Assembly: GCA_963969395.1 (NCBI GenBank)
Contig: OZ017795.1
Location: 30,919,063-30,983,062 of the forward strand
Direction: 5' to 3'
Length of the DNA: 64,000 bases
Origin: Pseudoscleropodium purum
Lineage: Eukaryota > Streptophyta > Bryopsida > Hypnales > Brachytheciaceae
Shown: one piece after another, positions 1 through 12,962 of the stretch
How the letters are laid out: each line of letters begins with the position of its first letter
How positions within the stretch are numbered: the first letter of the stretch is position 1
Translations under genes and position numbers: made by a program
The notes under the pieces: generated by a model
The model's input: only the letters and a program-made list of their open reading frames with translations
Told to the model about the DNA's origin: nothing
The model's database searches: none

Positions 1-440
1 TTCGTAAATCGTACTTACCAAGGTTGAGATGTAAATACCTAGCTGCATTGTGCCCAAGCGCTTTACAACATTTTTCGAGTGTCGCTGCAACTCAGCTCTA
101 CGCTTTCATTAGGTGCGAGTAGAAGTTAGTAAAGATTAAGCGGTTGAGACTATTTGAGATAGCTCTAAACTGTACGGTCTACAAGAAGGGTCCACTTTGC
201 TGCGTATCAGACTGAAACTAGAACATCGCACTAGAGTCTCTGTACTTGATATACAGTGTAGACTGCGGATAGTCATATTATGAAAAATTATCCGTTTTCT
301 GTTACCATTAATAACAATAGGAAATGATGTAGTGACTGTTCACAATATTAGAACCTTAATGAATCTGATGCGTTGTTAACCTCATCAATATTTTGGTGAC
401 TGTAAATTTTGATCGTATCAACTTTTATCTCTATTTGCAG

Positions 441-1726
441 GTAAGTCGAGAGCTAGAGAAGCCGCATTGAGTGCAATCCAGTCTCCTTTATTGGATGTGG
501 GCATTGAGCGAGCCACAGGGATTGTCTGGAATATTACGGGGGGAAGCGATATGACCCTCTTTGAGGTATGTTCGACTTCGTTGATGGATTTTTCCTTACT
601 ATTTCTCTTGAATTTCTGAAGAATTCATATTTATTGACTAGTTTTTTGTCAGGTCAATGCTGCAGCAGAGGTGATTTATGATTTAGTGGATCCAAACGCA
701 AATCTGATTTTTGGAGCTGTGGTAGATGAAGCACTTCACGGACAAGTAAGCATTAATTCACCTCGACAAGACTCATCTGCTTAACTGTTAATTATGAATT
801 CCTGTTTCTGAGGTTCATACACCACCCTGTTGTGATGCCTAACTGACGAAGCGTGTTTTATAGAAGGCTTAGTTTATGTAAAGATGGCTTAGATTGCTGT
901 TTGTGTTTTCAGTCATTCATTTGTTTTGAATTATGAGAATGAAATGTGTTGAGCGTGTGGATTGGTTATGCTGTGGTGCAGGTTAGTATAACCTTGATAG
1001 CAACAGGGTTCAGTGCTCAAGATGAACCTGATGCGCGTAGTTTGCAGGTAAGTCGATCACTGCTCTGAACCTGATCAGAACTTGAATTTGGTTGAACGAC
1101 GAGTAATACCTGTAGTGCCTGAAATAAGAATAGAAAGTTCATTTTGAAAGGTCGTGGTCAATTTTATCAGCCTCCGAAACATATTTTTGCCCTTCAAGAA
1201 TGTATGCCATGGTTTCTTCTTTCTGTTGGTATATTTTACTCCCTTTCTAAATGATTTGATTCCGAACCTTATAGATATGGAAGCACTAAGGAGTCTTTTA
1301 GTATTCCACAACTTTCACTCCTGCTCACTGCGCTAAACATTGTTACTTAGCAAGGAGGTATTACTTCCAAGGCGATAATGAATGGAAGGACGTATTAGCA
1401 ACTGAGTTCAAACTAGAAAGTGGTCATTAGTAGAAGCGATTTTTGATATAGCATATTCGAGCATAATTTTTTGAGTGCTCCACATATTTTTTTAACGATT
1501 GATGACTGATTCAAATTCAGTAGAGGTCTGGAGCTTGGTTTATCATAATATCTCCATCAAGTATCTTTTCTAAATTCGTGATTCTGTATCTGCTATTCTT
1601 CTGCAGCATGTAAGTCGCATGTTGGAAGGTCAAACAGGTCGATCTTCAGTTGGCAATGGCTCTTCCAATGGCGCTGGGATCAATATTCCAAGTTTTTTGA
1701 GGAAGCGAGGTCAGGCACGTCATTGA
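441..1726 (+). CDS. FTSZ2: FtsZ2 plastid-division GTPase, 3' part (exons 441-565, 653-745, 982-1047, 1607-1726)
   Basis: This is the C-terminal part of a plant FtsZ, the tubulin-like GTPase that forms the stromal Z-ring for chloroplast division. The four exons join in phase (first exon begins with the last two bases of a Gly codon) to a TGA at 1724-1726. They encode the [16 protein letters not shown] and [17 protein letters not shown] blocks, then [20 protein letters not shown] and [10 protein letters not shown], all typical of the FtsZ C-terminal domain. The tail [15 protein letters not shown] resembles the conserved C-terminal peptide that in the FtsZ2 subfamily contacts ARC6, so FtsZ2 is preferred over FtsZ1. 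The GTP-binding half and the transit peptide lie before the window; no further exon was seen in 1-440, which reads as intron. A 3' UTR probably follows to about 2100. The family call is very secure and the subfamily call good. Confidence 0.95.
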
Positions 1727-2736
1727 AGGTAGTAGCTTTTGGAAATGCTGATCCTTAGTAAGGGGAGGGCAGCCGAATCTTAAGTCATCTGCTCCCTGAC
1801 ATTAATAGATTGTAAGAGATGTGAAATAGTGCTTGTAGTGGTAGTTGATTGCGTACTCGGACGACAGGAGTTTTCTTGGTGAGGTGCAGAAATCTTTTTG
1901 ATGACTTTTAACCAACGGAAGAAGAGCTGTTCATTATCAGATAATCAATGCTTGGGGGTTATTAGTAACCTGTCATGTAAAGTGTGCGTTTACTTTATAC
2001 CAATGGTGCTTGGTATTTTGCATATTTATTTCGTTTTTAATCTTTGAACTTTTTGTAGTCTTCATTTTAAAATGACCTTGTACTAAATATGGAGCGTTTG
2101 ACTTGTGTTACAATGAACAGTAAGTGGGTGGTGCGAAGGCACAGCTTGCGAAGCTGCACGAATTGATTTTTGAGTGTTAGGTTTTATTTGCTGTGAACAT
2201 TAACTCTCTAAGGACGAATTGATTTTGAGTTTTCCCTAAAAGTCGTTGATCGCGTACTTTTAGTCCTCGACGTCCTTTTTAGGTCAACAGAATGAAGCTC
2301 ACAGGTCCAAAACTTATCCGGAGGGTATTTTTTTCCACATATTCATGAATTATGATGCCATATTCATAAAAATTTGTCTACATGGGAGTTATTTTTCAGT
2401 GTTGAAATTCACCTTCTCTGAGGTCCTTAGTTTACTTTTGATGTTACACACATGTCATGTCAACATGAGAGATAGTGTACCAACAGTCAAGCCATATAGT
2501 TGGCTAGAAACCTAATTACCTCAAGATTCAATAACCCCTAACCAATGGTGGCTATTGTAGCCATAGGGTTTACACCATATGACTTATAACACATGTCACT
2601 ATCATAGCAAAAACCTTGCAAGCAATGACAAATGCAAAAAAACATCATATTACTACAAATATTAAACATTGGTAATATCTATAAATAAGACCAAAGGAAA
2701 TAAAAATTCATGATACTTAAGTACATTTGGTATTGC

Positions 2737-2851
2737 AAGTGGACTTACAACCACTCTTTTATTTTACTTTGGTAGTTAATGATTTTTTTTTTAGCTTCTA
2801 GAAGAGTTATTCCTCATTTTTAGTAGCAAAAGAGTGGTTGTAAATCCACTT
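2737..2851. repeat. Inverted repeat, 24-bp arms with a 67-bp loop
   Basis: The left arm at 2737-2760 and the right arm at 2828-2851 are reverse complements at 23 of 24 positions (the core is AGTGGWYTTACAACCACTC-like). The loop is T-rich. It may be a short MITE or a hairpin-forming relic. No target-site duplication was recognised. Confidence 0.75.
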
Positions 2852-4051
2852 ACTTAAAAAAAGAGGAAAAGAGAGTGAATAATTAAAATTAGAATTTTAA
2901 AAATTCTCAAACTTAGGAATAGGAATTTAAGCACTAATTTGAAGTCTATGGGACAAGAAAAACTTGCTAAATAGGAGAAAATTAGCCTCCTTTGAAAATT
3001 CCAACACGCTAAATTCAATCTAAAACTCTAATAGAAAGCCCTAAAATTCAAAATTGACTTTGAAATTTGAAGTCTATGACTAAGTAGATGACCATGGAAA
3101 ATCTAGGAACTTTTGAATGATTTTGGCATGTTTGGGGAAGATTTAGAGGGCTGTAGGTGTGCATTTTACATTAAACCTAAAATTAGGAAGCATGGTGCTA
3201 AAATGCAGTGGTGAGTGTATATAAGTATCTTTCTTGATAACGTCTTTTATTTGTTTGATAGATTTATGGCAACTATTAATTTTTAAAATATTTTTTAGTC
3301 ATGAAAAAGATTGCAATAGCTTGCACCTTGTTTGTGCACTTGAATATCATAAGTTGTAAGTTTCTAAAATAGATGCTAAGGCTTCTTTGTAGTGTCCTTG
3401 TTACTATTTTGTTACCGATAATTTGAAGTAAGCATTGTCATCCCTGTGCAAGTGGTGAAAGGAAAGGATCAAGACAAATAGAGGGAAAACTTCAACACAC
3501 TAAGAGGTGAGAAATAACTTTGTTGAAGATTGAACTGACGTTTCAAGAGAAAGATATTTTTTATGTCAATTATTGCACATTATACATAGATTGGAAATAT
3601 AGTTGAGTGGATTTTGCACAACAACGTTCAAGTATGTTGATTTTGAGATCATAGGGCTCTAGAATGTATCAAAGAGTTGCTTTTATTCTAATGGCAAGTA
3701 CTTATGCAATTCTTAACTTAGAAGCTTTGAAATCAAGTGATTGTATTTTCAAACTACTATAATCATGTTGTCTTCCTTGTTTTTGTGGAGTTAATGAGAG
3801 ATGGTGCTTTTGGATTTTTTTAATTCAAAAAATGCTTGTATTTTGCAAACCAAAATGGCTCCTAGATGGATCCTAGACTAAATTAGTCAACTTGACATGA
3901 AGCACAATCAAGTTGGACGGCTTTTTCATTCTCATAGACACATTGGACTAAGTTCCCATTCATGTCAATTTGTTGCTATTTCAATTTTAGAAGATGCATA
4001 ATGACACAAGCAACCTATTGAAAGGCAATATGTGGAAAGGCAACTTTCACA

Positions 4052-4091
4052 TAGTTGACTAGGTGTTGCTTAGACAACACCTAGTCAACTA
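4052..4091. repeat. Perfect 17-bp hairpin with a 6-nt loop
   Basis: TAGTTGACTAGGTGTTG is followed by the loop CTTAGA and then by its exact reverse complement. Nothing coding is nearby, so a role cannot be assigned. A young palindromic insertion, or a cruciform or hairpin RNA, is possible. Confidence 0.85.
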
Positions 4092-7000
4092 ATTAGGCCT
4101 ATTCACCAAATCACTATACTAGTTCAAGCTCAAGATGTAGTACCTCCTTCAACTACATACAACGCACTTTTTAATGCAAGAGAAGTTATATAAAGTACTT
4201 GTACTTGCAAAAAGAAATTAAAAATTTGAGAAAACAAGTACAATTAGTAACTTCTATTTTTGAGGTTGTATTAGAGAAGTTTAAGGACAAATTCTCATGT
4301 TGCTGAGAAGAATTTATTAAGGTAAACTCTATTTTGGAAGGCATATGGGCTCTTAGAACTTGTTGCTTATCATTTTAGATATTAGATTTATTTTATTGAC
4401 ATCTTATTAGATTTGTAATGTTCTTATGGTAGTTTCAACAATTAATAATTAATTTCAATCAATTTTGTGATGGTAATTAGTTTGAAATTGATTAGTTCAT
4501 ATACTAATTTGAATTGATTTTGAATTATTAAATTTGTAACTAATTCTAAATTAAATAGTTTACAATCAGCTAAAACTAATGATGTTAATTACTTTTGAAC
4601 TAATCTAATTTTGAACAAATTAGATTTGCAATGTTTTTATTGTATTTTCATCTAATTTTGTGATGATAAATTTTTTAGCTAATTATATTAAGGTTGATTT
4701 TTGCAGAAGAATCTCACTGATATTGTAACAAAGCTCTTTTGGAGAACATAAAAAATTACCTTGTATCCTATTGATGATGTTATGATTGAAGCTATCGTTG
4801 CATCATTCAGCGTAAAGGACAATACAAGTGCTCATGAAGCTTTTATAAAAGTATGGTGTAAAGTATAAACCAAATGGCTTTCAACAAATTGTAACAAAAA
4901 GCCTTTGTGACCATTAAGGTTCTATAACTACCAAGGCAAGAGATGAAATATATAAATTGTTGGGATGTCCATGCCCTAATGACAAAGAAGTGGAAGAATT
5001 GGCTCAGTGATTCAAAGACACTTGAAGAGCTTCAAACATGTAAGAGCTTTGAATACGGTAGCTTTTTAATGTTGTTGCTTTTATTATATGCAAGCTTGTG
5101 ATTTGATTGGTGAGCATTTGATTTTTTGTAAACAAATATTAATACTACTAATTACCAAATGTTGTAGCCTCTTGGTTTGGAGTGAATCAATAACTATGTG
5201 TTAAAGGACTAGTGAAGAATTCTTATTCTTGAAGATTGATTGATTGACCTTTATGGCTCGAATGTTACTCATGGAGCAATAGCTCAAGTGCTCCAAGGGA
5301 AAAAGTACAATAAATCTAACAATGATTGTAAGCCTTGTAGGGTCCTTACTTCATGTGGTAAATCATGAATGATTATTTGCGTTATACATTTGTGAATGTA
5401 GTTTGAGACTTTTGTAATAGATAATTGTTTTGACTTTCCATATTTGTTTGTGTTACATGCCTTTGTGCATGTAGCTTGAGTCTACCATGCTAAAAAGAGA
5501 TTTGATTCATTGGTCACAGATAAGAAGGTGAATATGATGAAGGCAACACACTAAGCCTCATTTATACACAACTTGCCCATATATGAATTGAATTTTTATC
5601 ATTCAAAATGATGATTTTGACAACATAAACCATGTTTCTAACACTCCCAACATTCATTAAGAGATTCACATTGAATCTGATGAATTAACATTTGAGCTTT
5701 GAGCTTCTAATCTATAGAAGGAATAATTAATGAGAATTTAGGAACATTTGCAATTCAAGTAAAAAATTTAATAAATTGGAATATTTTGAAAACCCAAAAA
5801 ATATTGAGTTTTCTAAACTCTACACTATATAGACTACTCTTGAAAGCCATCCCATCACTTTTTTGAGTACCTTGTTGAGAGCTTTGGTGTATTTGGTACA
5901 ACAATATATTAGATATTGGGAAGTAGGAGAAAGCTTAAGCAATTTTAGATCATAAGCTCAAAGTCAAGCCTAGTGATTGAAGTTATATTGAACCAATGCA
6001 ACTTGAAACAATATTAACTAAAGTAATACTAATAAATTAGGCATTGAATCAATAGATAAAAGATACTTTGATAAGTTGCTTTTTTCCATCATTGAATCAA
6101 TGCCAACCCAATATTGATCAAACTTATCATTGAAACAACAATCTTTTAACCTTGAAATAACTTAATAATGAATACTATGATTGCAATCTATCACTTGCTT
6201 TAAGAGGGATGCTTCTTAATCACTTGCTACTTACCCCCACAAGGTCATTCAACAAAGTCAACATTTACTCAATGGTCAAAATTAGAAAACGAAGCTTTTT
6301 AGTGGGACAAAAATTGTGCTTGCTTTGGAGATTTTTAGTGAGACAACAAGAGTAGAAGTCACATTTAGAACAAGGGCACTTTATATCAAACTACCTTAAT
6401 ACTCACTAAGTATAAACAACACTCAAGGTTTAGGTCCCACTTTTGACTTTCTTCTTCTGAAATTTGATTAAACTTCAAAATGATCTTTCTCAAGTACTAT
6501 CACAGCTCAGAATGGAGCTTTTGAAGTCTAATTGCACATCCCAATTAAAAACTCCTCATTTCTAAAAAATTAATATTTTATTGCAATTTCAAGTTGGAAG
6601 GTAAATAAGACTTCCATTTAAAAAATAAAATGATACAAAAGTTTGGTAAACAGAGACAATATATAAAGCCCTCTAAACTAAATATGATAAAGGGCCTGGT
6701 ATTTTATCCTTTCTATTGACAAAATACAATATTTATCTGTGAATCGAGAAGACCACAACCAATGTAGGAAAGACACGTAACAAAATTGAAGGGGAAAATC
6801 ACTCTTTTGTAGAAATAAAAATCCCTAGTCGACATATATACCTACGGGGTGAAACTTCAGAGTTTCCAACGTATTTTGTGTTTACCATGAACCTTCTTCC
6901 AGTGGTACGGGATTCTCACTGTTTTCACGTTTCCAGAATCTAGTCAAAAAGCCTCTTGGGAATTCAATAACCAGAGATCACTTTTAGCAAGAACAAAATG

Positions 7001-7245
7001 GCACAAATATCGTTTAGCTAAGGTACTACGAAACCAATGAAAAGCAACCCTCCTCCAGAAGCGAAGAGCTCATATATTATGTATCCTTCTAGATGCAAGA
7101 ATTAAGGCTCCCTAAACAAAGATCTTCTAACCATGTTACAGGTCTGCCCCATACCAGACTTGAAAATCGAAGGCCAAATTGGCCAATCAGACAAGATTAA
7201 GGACCCGCTAATCCCAGAAAATGTACAATGGAGACTCGGTGTTTC

Positions 7246-10200
7246 CTATGGCGTACGCTCAGATTCCATTGACAGTAAATTATCTTCATGCTGTTGAACA
7301 CTGCGGATCTCGCGCAGCATTGCCTTGGCGTCTTCCTTTGCCTAGATACAAAATTATGTCACATCATTCACCGTCAGTTTGACACTAAAAGTATTAAATC
7401 TAACCATGATAGACAAAAGCATCGGCATAATGTAGAGGAAAGACAGTTTCCACAACATGCATAACAATGCCTGTGCAAAATAGGCCAGAAGTTAACCCCT
7501 ACGTGCACAATGGCCTAAGTGGCCACTTCCATATCCAGAGAAGTTAAAACTAATCATTTAGGAAGTTCAAGGGAGGTACCAAAATGAACTAAAAGAAAAA
7601 GAAATAACAAACTACATTTCTTAACAATTAACAAATAAGTTAGGAAAGTTACTGATGTGAAACTTCTTAGAAGGTATTGGAAAGTAGGTAAGAGAAACTT
7701 ACAGGACCACCATAATCCAGCACCCGTGTGCAGTAGACTTCAGCCTCTTCCAACGAACCGTTATTTTTGCTATAGTTCCCCAAGAACAATAGGGCATCCA
7801 CGTACTCTTGGCTCTCATTCTGATCAGCCTCCATTCTTTCTAAGTTCTTTCTAAAATAAAAAGCAGCCTGTTCGTGTCTTCCTAAACTGACATGTAACTT
7901 CGCCAGCTTGTTGAGGGCAATACCTTCCCTGTCATTATTGTTCACAGCCCGCTTGTAACATCGAATCGCTGCGTCATAAATTTGCAGTTGCTCACTTTCG
8001 TAACATTGTCCCATTGCACACCACATCCGAGCATCGTTAGGTCGCAACTGAGTGGCTCTACGATAGTAATAGAGAGCATAGTAGGGCATTGCAAGAATCT
8101 CATACGTCTGGCCCAGACCATACCATGCCCGATAGTCTCTGGGATTTATATCTACAGCCCTCCTATATGCATCAATGGCTGCTGGAGTATTCTTCATCTC
8201 CACGAATTCATGCCCCATCAGTGTCCATGCAGATAGAAACTTTGGGTTTAATCTCAGGGCACGCTTGAAATACAAAACTGCTTTTTCATGCTGTGCTTTC
8301 AAACTGTAGTAATTTCCAATGATGCAGCACGTTTCTGATCGGTATTTCTCCGTGAGAACCGATTTGTGCGCAAGATGGCTTAGTGCTGCAAAGCATTCCT
8401 TCACGTAGAGTATGTTCGAGTAGGTGTCCATACCTGAAAATAACAGAATAGTTCAGTAAAGAGAATAAGTGTGTGCATTCTGTTTGTGTCCGTGATGGAT
8501 AGCCCAATACTTCAAAAGCTTCCAAGAACTTCAAGCACGGCAAACGCGATCAAAAGTACAGAGGTAGGGACTAGAGGACCTTCAATTCGATAAGGATCAA
8601 CTCGAAGTAGCTCTTCGAACAGGCGCTCAGCATCATCGAATTCCCTCAAGTTATAATGTGCAACTGCTGTCTGAGCCAGTATGTGATCGCTTCCGGGAAA
8701 TAAGAGATAAAGAGATTGATATCGTGCTAGTCCTTCAGAATTACGCTGCAGGTCTAAGAAGAGACTGGCGACGAAAAAGTCCCGCATCCAATGGTCTTTC
8801 AAATCCAAACTATGAAAGATATCTGGATCTGTACACAGAGCCTAAGAACGTGGTGCATCAGAATTCTGAATAATGAGACACAATTAAAGAAGCAAAGTGT
8901 TTCATAGCAAAAAATCAATCAGGTCATTGGTATAACCAAATTAGCAATGCCTGTCGAGGTTTTACGTGCAAATTTGACGTCCAAATCTTGAATCTCTGTT
9001 AGTCTGTACGAAGAAGGAATAAAACATAGTACACATTTCTCACATCTATCAAGGAGATGTAAACTCTGCCGGACAACTTTAAGGCATCAGTGAAATGCTG
9101 GGAAATTAACCCCGATCTCAGGATGAGTAGATTACCTGCAATTCAAGCCATGCGCACCAGTTCCAGGGATAAGCGTTTACTGATGCACATAGCATTTCGC
9201 AAGCTTCAGCGTGTTTATCACGCTCACGCAGAATCACACCGTACAGGTACATCCCAAATGCATCCAGCGTACCCATCCGATGAAGAGAAAAAAGCTCCTC
9301 CTCCAATGATACAAGTTCCAAGTTCACTGCATCACTTCTCCCCAATGGACCAGCCAAGTCGACCATGTCTTCTTCCTTCCTCTTCTCCCCTGCCTTCACA
9401 ACAGAAGCACAGCATCTCACGTTATGAAACTCCAATGTGCTGCGAGGTCGAAAACTACCTTTGTTTCGAGTCGAAGCTTTCGAAACCCAGCCAAAGAATT
9501 ATCTAGTTCTTTAAACGTGGAAGAATCCTCCTCAACAGTCACCAATACTAATTGACATTCAAACGGTCTTGAAAAAACAGTCTCCCAAGCAGACTTCGAA
9601 GCAATCGGGATTCGCTAGGATGTGAACAGAAAGCTCGCCCTAATTATTCAAAGTCTGACTCATTCGATGTGTACAAATTGTCGCAAGTGTCGGGTTTAGA
9701 TCATCTACCAATAACACTTTGACCCTTCATACCAGGATACACAATATTTTTTTAACAGTAGAAACTACGCTCACCAGCAAAAGTGGCGATTTTGGGTGTC
9801 CTTATCTTTCTCATGCCAGGCAAAACTGGCTCACAAGCTGGAGTGGAAGGTAAATTCCATGTTTACAAACTACGAACGCAAGGACACCGTTTGCAAATTT
9901 CATTGTGTATTAGCCTTGACTGAGGCATTTGATGCGCATGGCTGACTGGCATTTGGGACTGCATTGGAAGTTTGAAGAACTTCAGTTTAATCAATCAGGA
10001 AATCGAGCTATTTCGAGCATGAGAATATGAAATCCAATTTTCCACTGTTCCAGTAACTAGTCTATCAGACCGTTTCCAAGCCCAGAGTGGCTCGCCCTTC
10101 AAAATTCCCCATGGAAGCACTTGAACAGCGTTTGGTCTAAGCAGCTTCCACGAACTAAGCGTCCTCCCATTCCAAAAGATTCGTGCCCAACGCTAGAAAA

Positions 10201-10987
10201 CTTCCGCAAAGAACCGGCACACATTGTCCAAATCCTCTCCGTAAAATTTTCGACAATCTCAAAAACAAAACTCCACTACCACAATACATCAGAAAAATTG
10301 AATGCAACAAGAATTCAACAACCGACGTCGAAAACAGAAACGCAAAAAAGAAAAGAAAAGTCAATCACCAGATAAGTAGCATAAAACCGCAAAAAGGTTG
10401 CTCGGCTTCCCGACGACCCCTGCAAGGCATGAGCGGCGCGTCGATACTCTCGCGTGTCGAAGTAGGACCTGGCCAACAACAATGCGTCGTCATCCTGATC
10501 ACTATCCTCCTCATTATCCTCATCACCAGCTGCCGCCCCTGGCTCGGAAGTCCCTCGTCTAGCTCGGGGCTCAAATCCAGAGCTTTCCTTCCCCTTGACA
10601 GAGTCCACAGTACTATCGCTGCGGTGCTTATCAGAGAGGCCAACTAATTGCTCCGCAGCCCTGCGAAGAAAGGAAAATCCCTAAGAAATCCCGTAATTTG
10701 ACGAAAAAAACTAAAATCCCTAAAAAGTTAATGAAGAAGAAGACGAAGAAGATGCAGAGGCCACCTAATTGCTCCGCAGCCCTGCGACGAAAGGCAAAGC
10801 CCTAAGAAATCAAGTAATCTTAAGAAGAAAAATAAAACACTTCAGAAATGGATGGAGAAGACGAGGTGGAGAGAGAGAGAGAGAAGAGGTACCATTTAGC
10901 CGCGACGGCGAGGCCGCGGGCACGCAGCTGTCGAACAGCGCGACGAAGTTCACGGCGGTGAATGGGAGTGGACGGCGAGGGTGCCAT
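7246..10987 (-). CDS. APC8: APC8/CDC23, anaphase-promoting complex TPR subunit (exons 10987-10893, 10660-10369, 9393-9136, 8841-8580, 8433-7703, 7341-7246)
   Basis: APC8/CDC23 is a tetratricopeptide scaffold subunit of the APC/C ubiquitin ligase, which drives mitotic exit by marking cyclins and securin for proteolysis. Six exons join in phase to a 577-aa protein, nearly the usual plant length (about 580). The N-terminal exon ([20 protein letters not shown], then KW) and the acidic linker in exon 2 are followed by [20 protein letters not shown]. Exon 3 carries [20 protein letters not shown] and [13 protein letters not shown]. Exon 5 (243 codons) holds the core TPR array, with blocks such as [20 protein letters not shown] and [20 protein letters not shown]. 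Exon 6 gives a short charged tail and a TAG stop. The start at 10987 is the only ATG placed before the conserved N-terminal block that splices in phase. A partial duplication of the exon 2 acceptor lies in intron 1 (listed separately). Family assignment is very secure. Confidence 0.96.
10635..10820 (-). repeat. Duplicated splice-acceptor segment in APC8 intron 1 (copies 10635-10699 and 10756-10820)
   Basis: A 65-bp segment spanning the exon 2 3' splice site (CGCAG|GGCTGCGGAGCAATTA on the minus strand) with flanking intron is repeated 121 bp away at about 58 of 65 identities. Both copies keep the acceptor AG and the first coding bases of exon 2. Only the copy at 10635-10699 leads into the complete conserved exon. 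The other copy is a decoy acceptor or partial exon inside intron 1. Confidence 0.9.
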
Positions 10988-11106
10988 GGCGGAATTTAGA
11001 CGAGAGATCGCAATCAATCCATCATTGGAACAGGGACGCAATTGGCGCTAGCTTGAACCCTAACTTGAATTTGTCACTGGAAAATGCAAGCCACGGAGCG
11101 TAAGCT

Positions 11107-11115
11107 AAACCCTAA
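11107..11115 (+). promoter_or_regulatory. Telo-box upstream of APC8
   Basis: AAACCCTAA lies 120 bp upstream of the APC8 start codon. A second related copy (GAACCCTAACTTG) lies at about 11055, and both are followed by the same CTTG. Telo-boxes are common in promoters of plant cell-cycle and translation genes, consistent with APC8. The function here is inferred from position only. Confidence 0.55.
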
Positions 11116-12962
11116 CTTGGAGCAGCATTGCGACGACGGTGAGGGACCAAGCATGGCGGGGGGCAGCGCGGGAATATGCAAACTTTGAAACTGATCAGGA
11201 AAACAGCACATTCGTGACAAAGAGAAGCCGTAGTAGGAAACCGTATGTATGGTATCGTATTCTACTCGTAGATTATAAAAATACGATAGAGCATTGACCG
11301 TATTTTACTCTTAGATTACGAATTATGTATTAAAATATGGTAGGAAAATGACTATTGGATTGAAAATTCAATAATTAAATGTCATTTTAGCATCTATTAA
11401 GTCTTATCATGTTCAAATGGCATTGTATAAGTAGAGTACATTTGGCTACTTTGTAATTTATCTAATATGGGCAAGGAGCTATAATGATTCAAATTGGGAT
11501 TGCTCTATCAGTCATTGGATTTGGCTAAACATTAAAATAAAATTTTGTCACTATTGTCTTCTTCAATTTTTGCACCTTTTGTACCAAATACACAAAAAAA
11601 AACATAGTGCAACAAAAATTGGTGACTTTGTAGACCATCAAGGATTAACCACAGTCACTTGAATGCATTCAAGTAAACAATTGAGTATTGTTCCTATTAC
11701 CGTATTATATTTTTAATATTTCGTTGGATCTTGTTGTTAAATGAATATTTTAGATTTTCTTTGGATACATTTTTTGGATACAATATAAATAAACTTTGAA
11801 TTTTCAAATTGCTAAAAATAGACATATCCAAAAGCAACCTTAGGCTTTCATAAATAGAGGTGGTACATTCTAAGCAAGAATCTACAAGAATTGGTTTTTG
11901 AAAGGGATCAAATTAGGTGTAGTTTCTATAGATTCTTGAGCAATTATACATATTTGGACTTCTCATATCAAATTTGGAAAAAATTGCAATATAAGTGTAA
12001 ACCAAGGCCATATTTTATACATATTTTGGTCACACTCTAACCTCCTTGTCCACTAAATGCTCCCAAGGCCATATTCTAGATGATGAACAAACTGTTTTTT
12101 GTTCCAAATTGAATAGCTTCTCATTCATCTAAAGTAATTAATATTTGAATATTCAAAAGGTGATAACTTCCCTCATGACTAATTTGTTGGAATTAAAGTA
12201 TACATAGCATTTTGATGACTTCTAAACAATACAGAGGATAATTGCAAAGCATTTTTCATCAAATTCTTATTTTGGTACTTTTTTGAATGGAAGTTGCTTT
12301 AGATGATGTTGGAAATTGCCCATTAGAATAAAATCGAAGCCTGAAAAGGGCTATCTTAGAGTTGTTCCCAAACTAGTTTAGGTCCATGATTACCATATTC
12401 TTGATTGTCATGAACACCCAAAAAAAAGTTTAGATGTGTCCACAGTGCTTTATTTTGCACTAGTTATTCAATATTGGAGCTTGTGATTCTGATACTAGCG
12501 CCAAAAATTTTCCTTGTGATAATTTCTGACTTTCTTCCATTGAAGGTCCGACACTATGACATGACAAAAGACAAGTCTCATAGAATCAAAGATGGGTCTG
12601 ACAAATTTGGATTTGGCAAGGCTTGTGGGCAAATATGACGTGTATTGACTTCTTTAGAGGTGGCAATCCCTCAAAGGCAGCATACAGAACTTCACTCGAT
12701 TCCCCGTCATGTCGGATGCTTGTGTATTTGAGATCTCCTTCATGAGAGCAAAACTAATCACCTTAGGAATGTGTGGGGAACTAACAACCTTTCTATTGTT
12801 CTATTCTTATTCTAATGTTCATTGAAGTATTTCTAACCTTTCAACACAAGAAGATGCAAGTGAAAAATGGATCACAAAATATATAATTCTATTGTATTTG
12901 AGGAACTAAATGTTCTTTAGTCTAAACATTAGAAGGAGCCTATGTTTTTTTGGTTTTTTTTC

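Larger units (their letters stand above)
1727..7245. other. Intergenic region, AT-rich, no convincing gene
   Basis: The probable FtsZ2 3' UTR comes first, then AT-rich DNA with stop codons in every frame. Around 4760-5050 and 5230-5340 there are short stretches with fewer stops, possibly remnants of an old mobile element, but I could not match them to a family. Two inverted repeats (2737-2851 and 4052-4091) are listed separately. From about 6700 to 7245 the sequence is the downstream flank of APC8, which is on the other strand. Confidence 0.6.

Noticed and set aside
1..440. An additional FtsZ2 exon before 441
   Set aside because: The expected preceding residues (a GIGTATG-like block) cannot be read here; the segment is intron and the exon must be outside the window.
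4740..5340. Possible fragments of a retroelement or gene between FtsZ2 and APC8
   Set aside because: Short stretches with fewer stops but no recognisable motif and no splice-consistent model; left as unassigned.
7657..9506. Plus-strand open frames opposite APC8
   Set aside because: They are antisense shadows of conserved APC8 exons.
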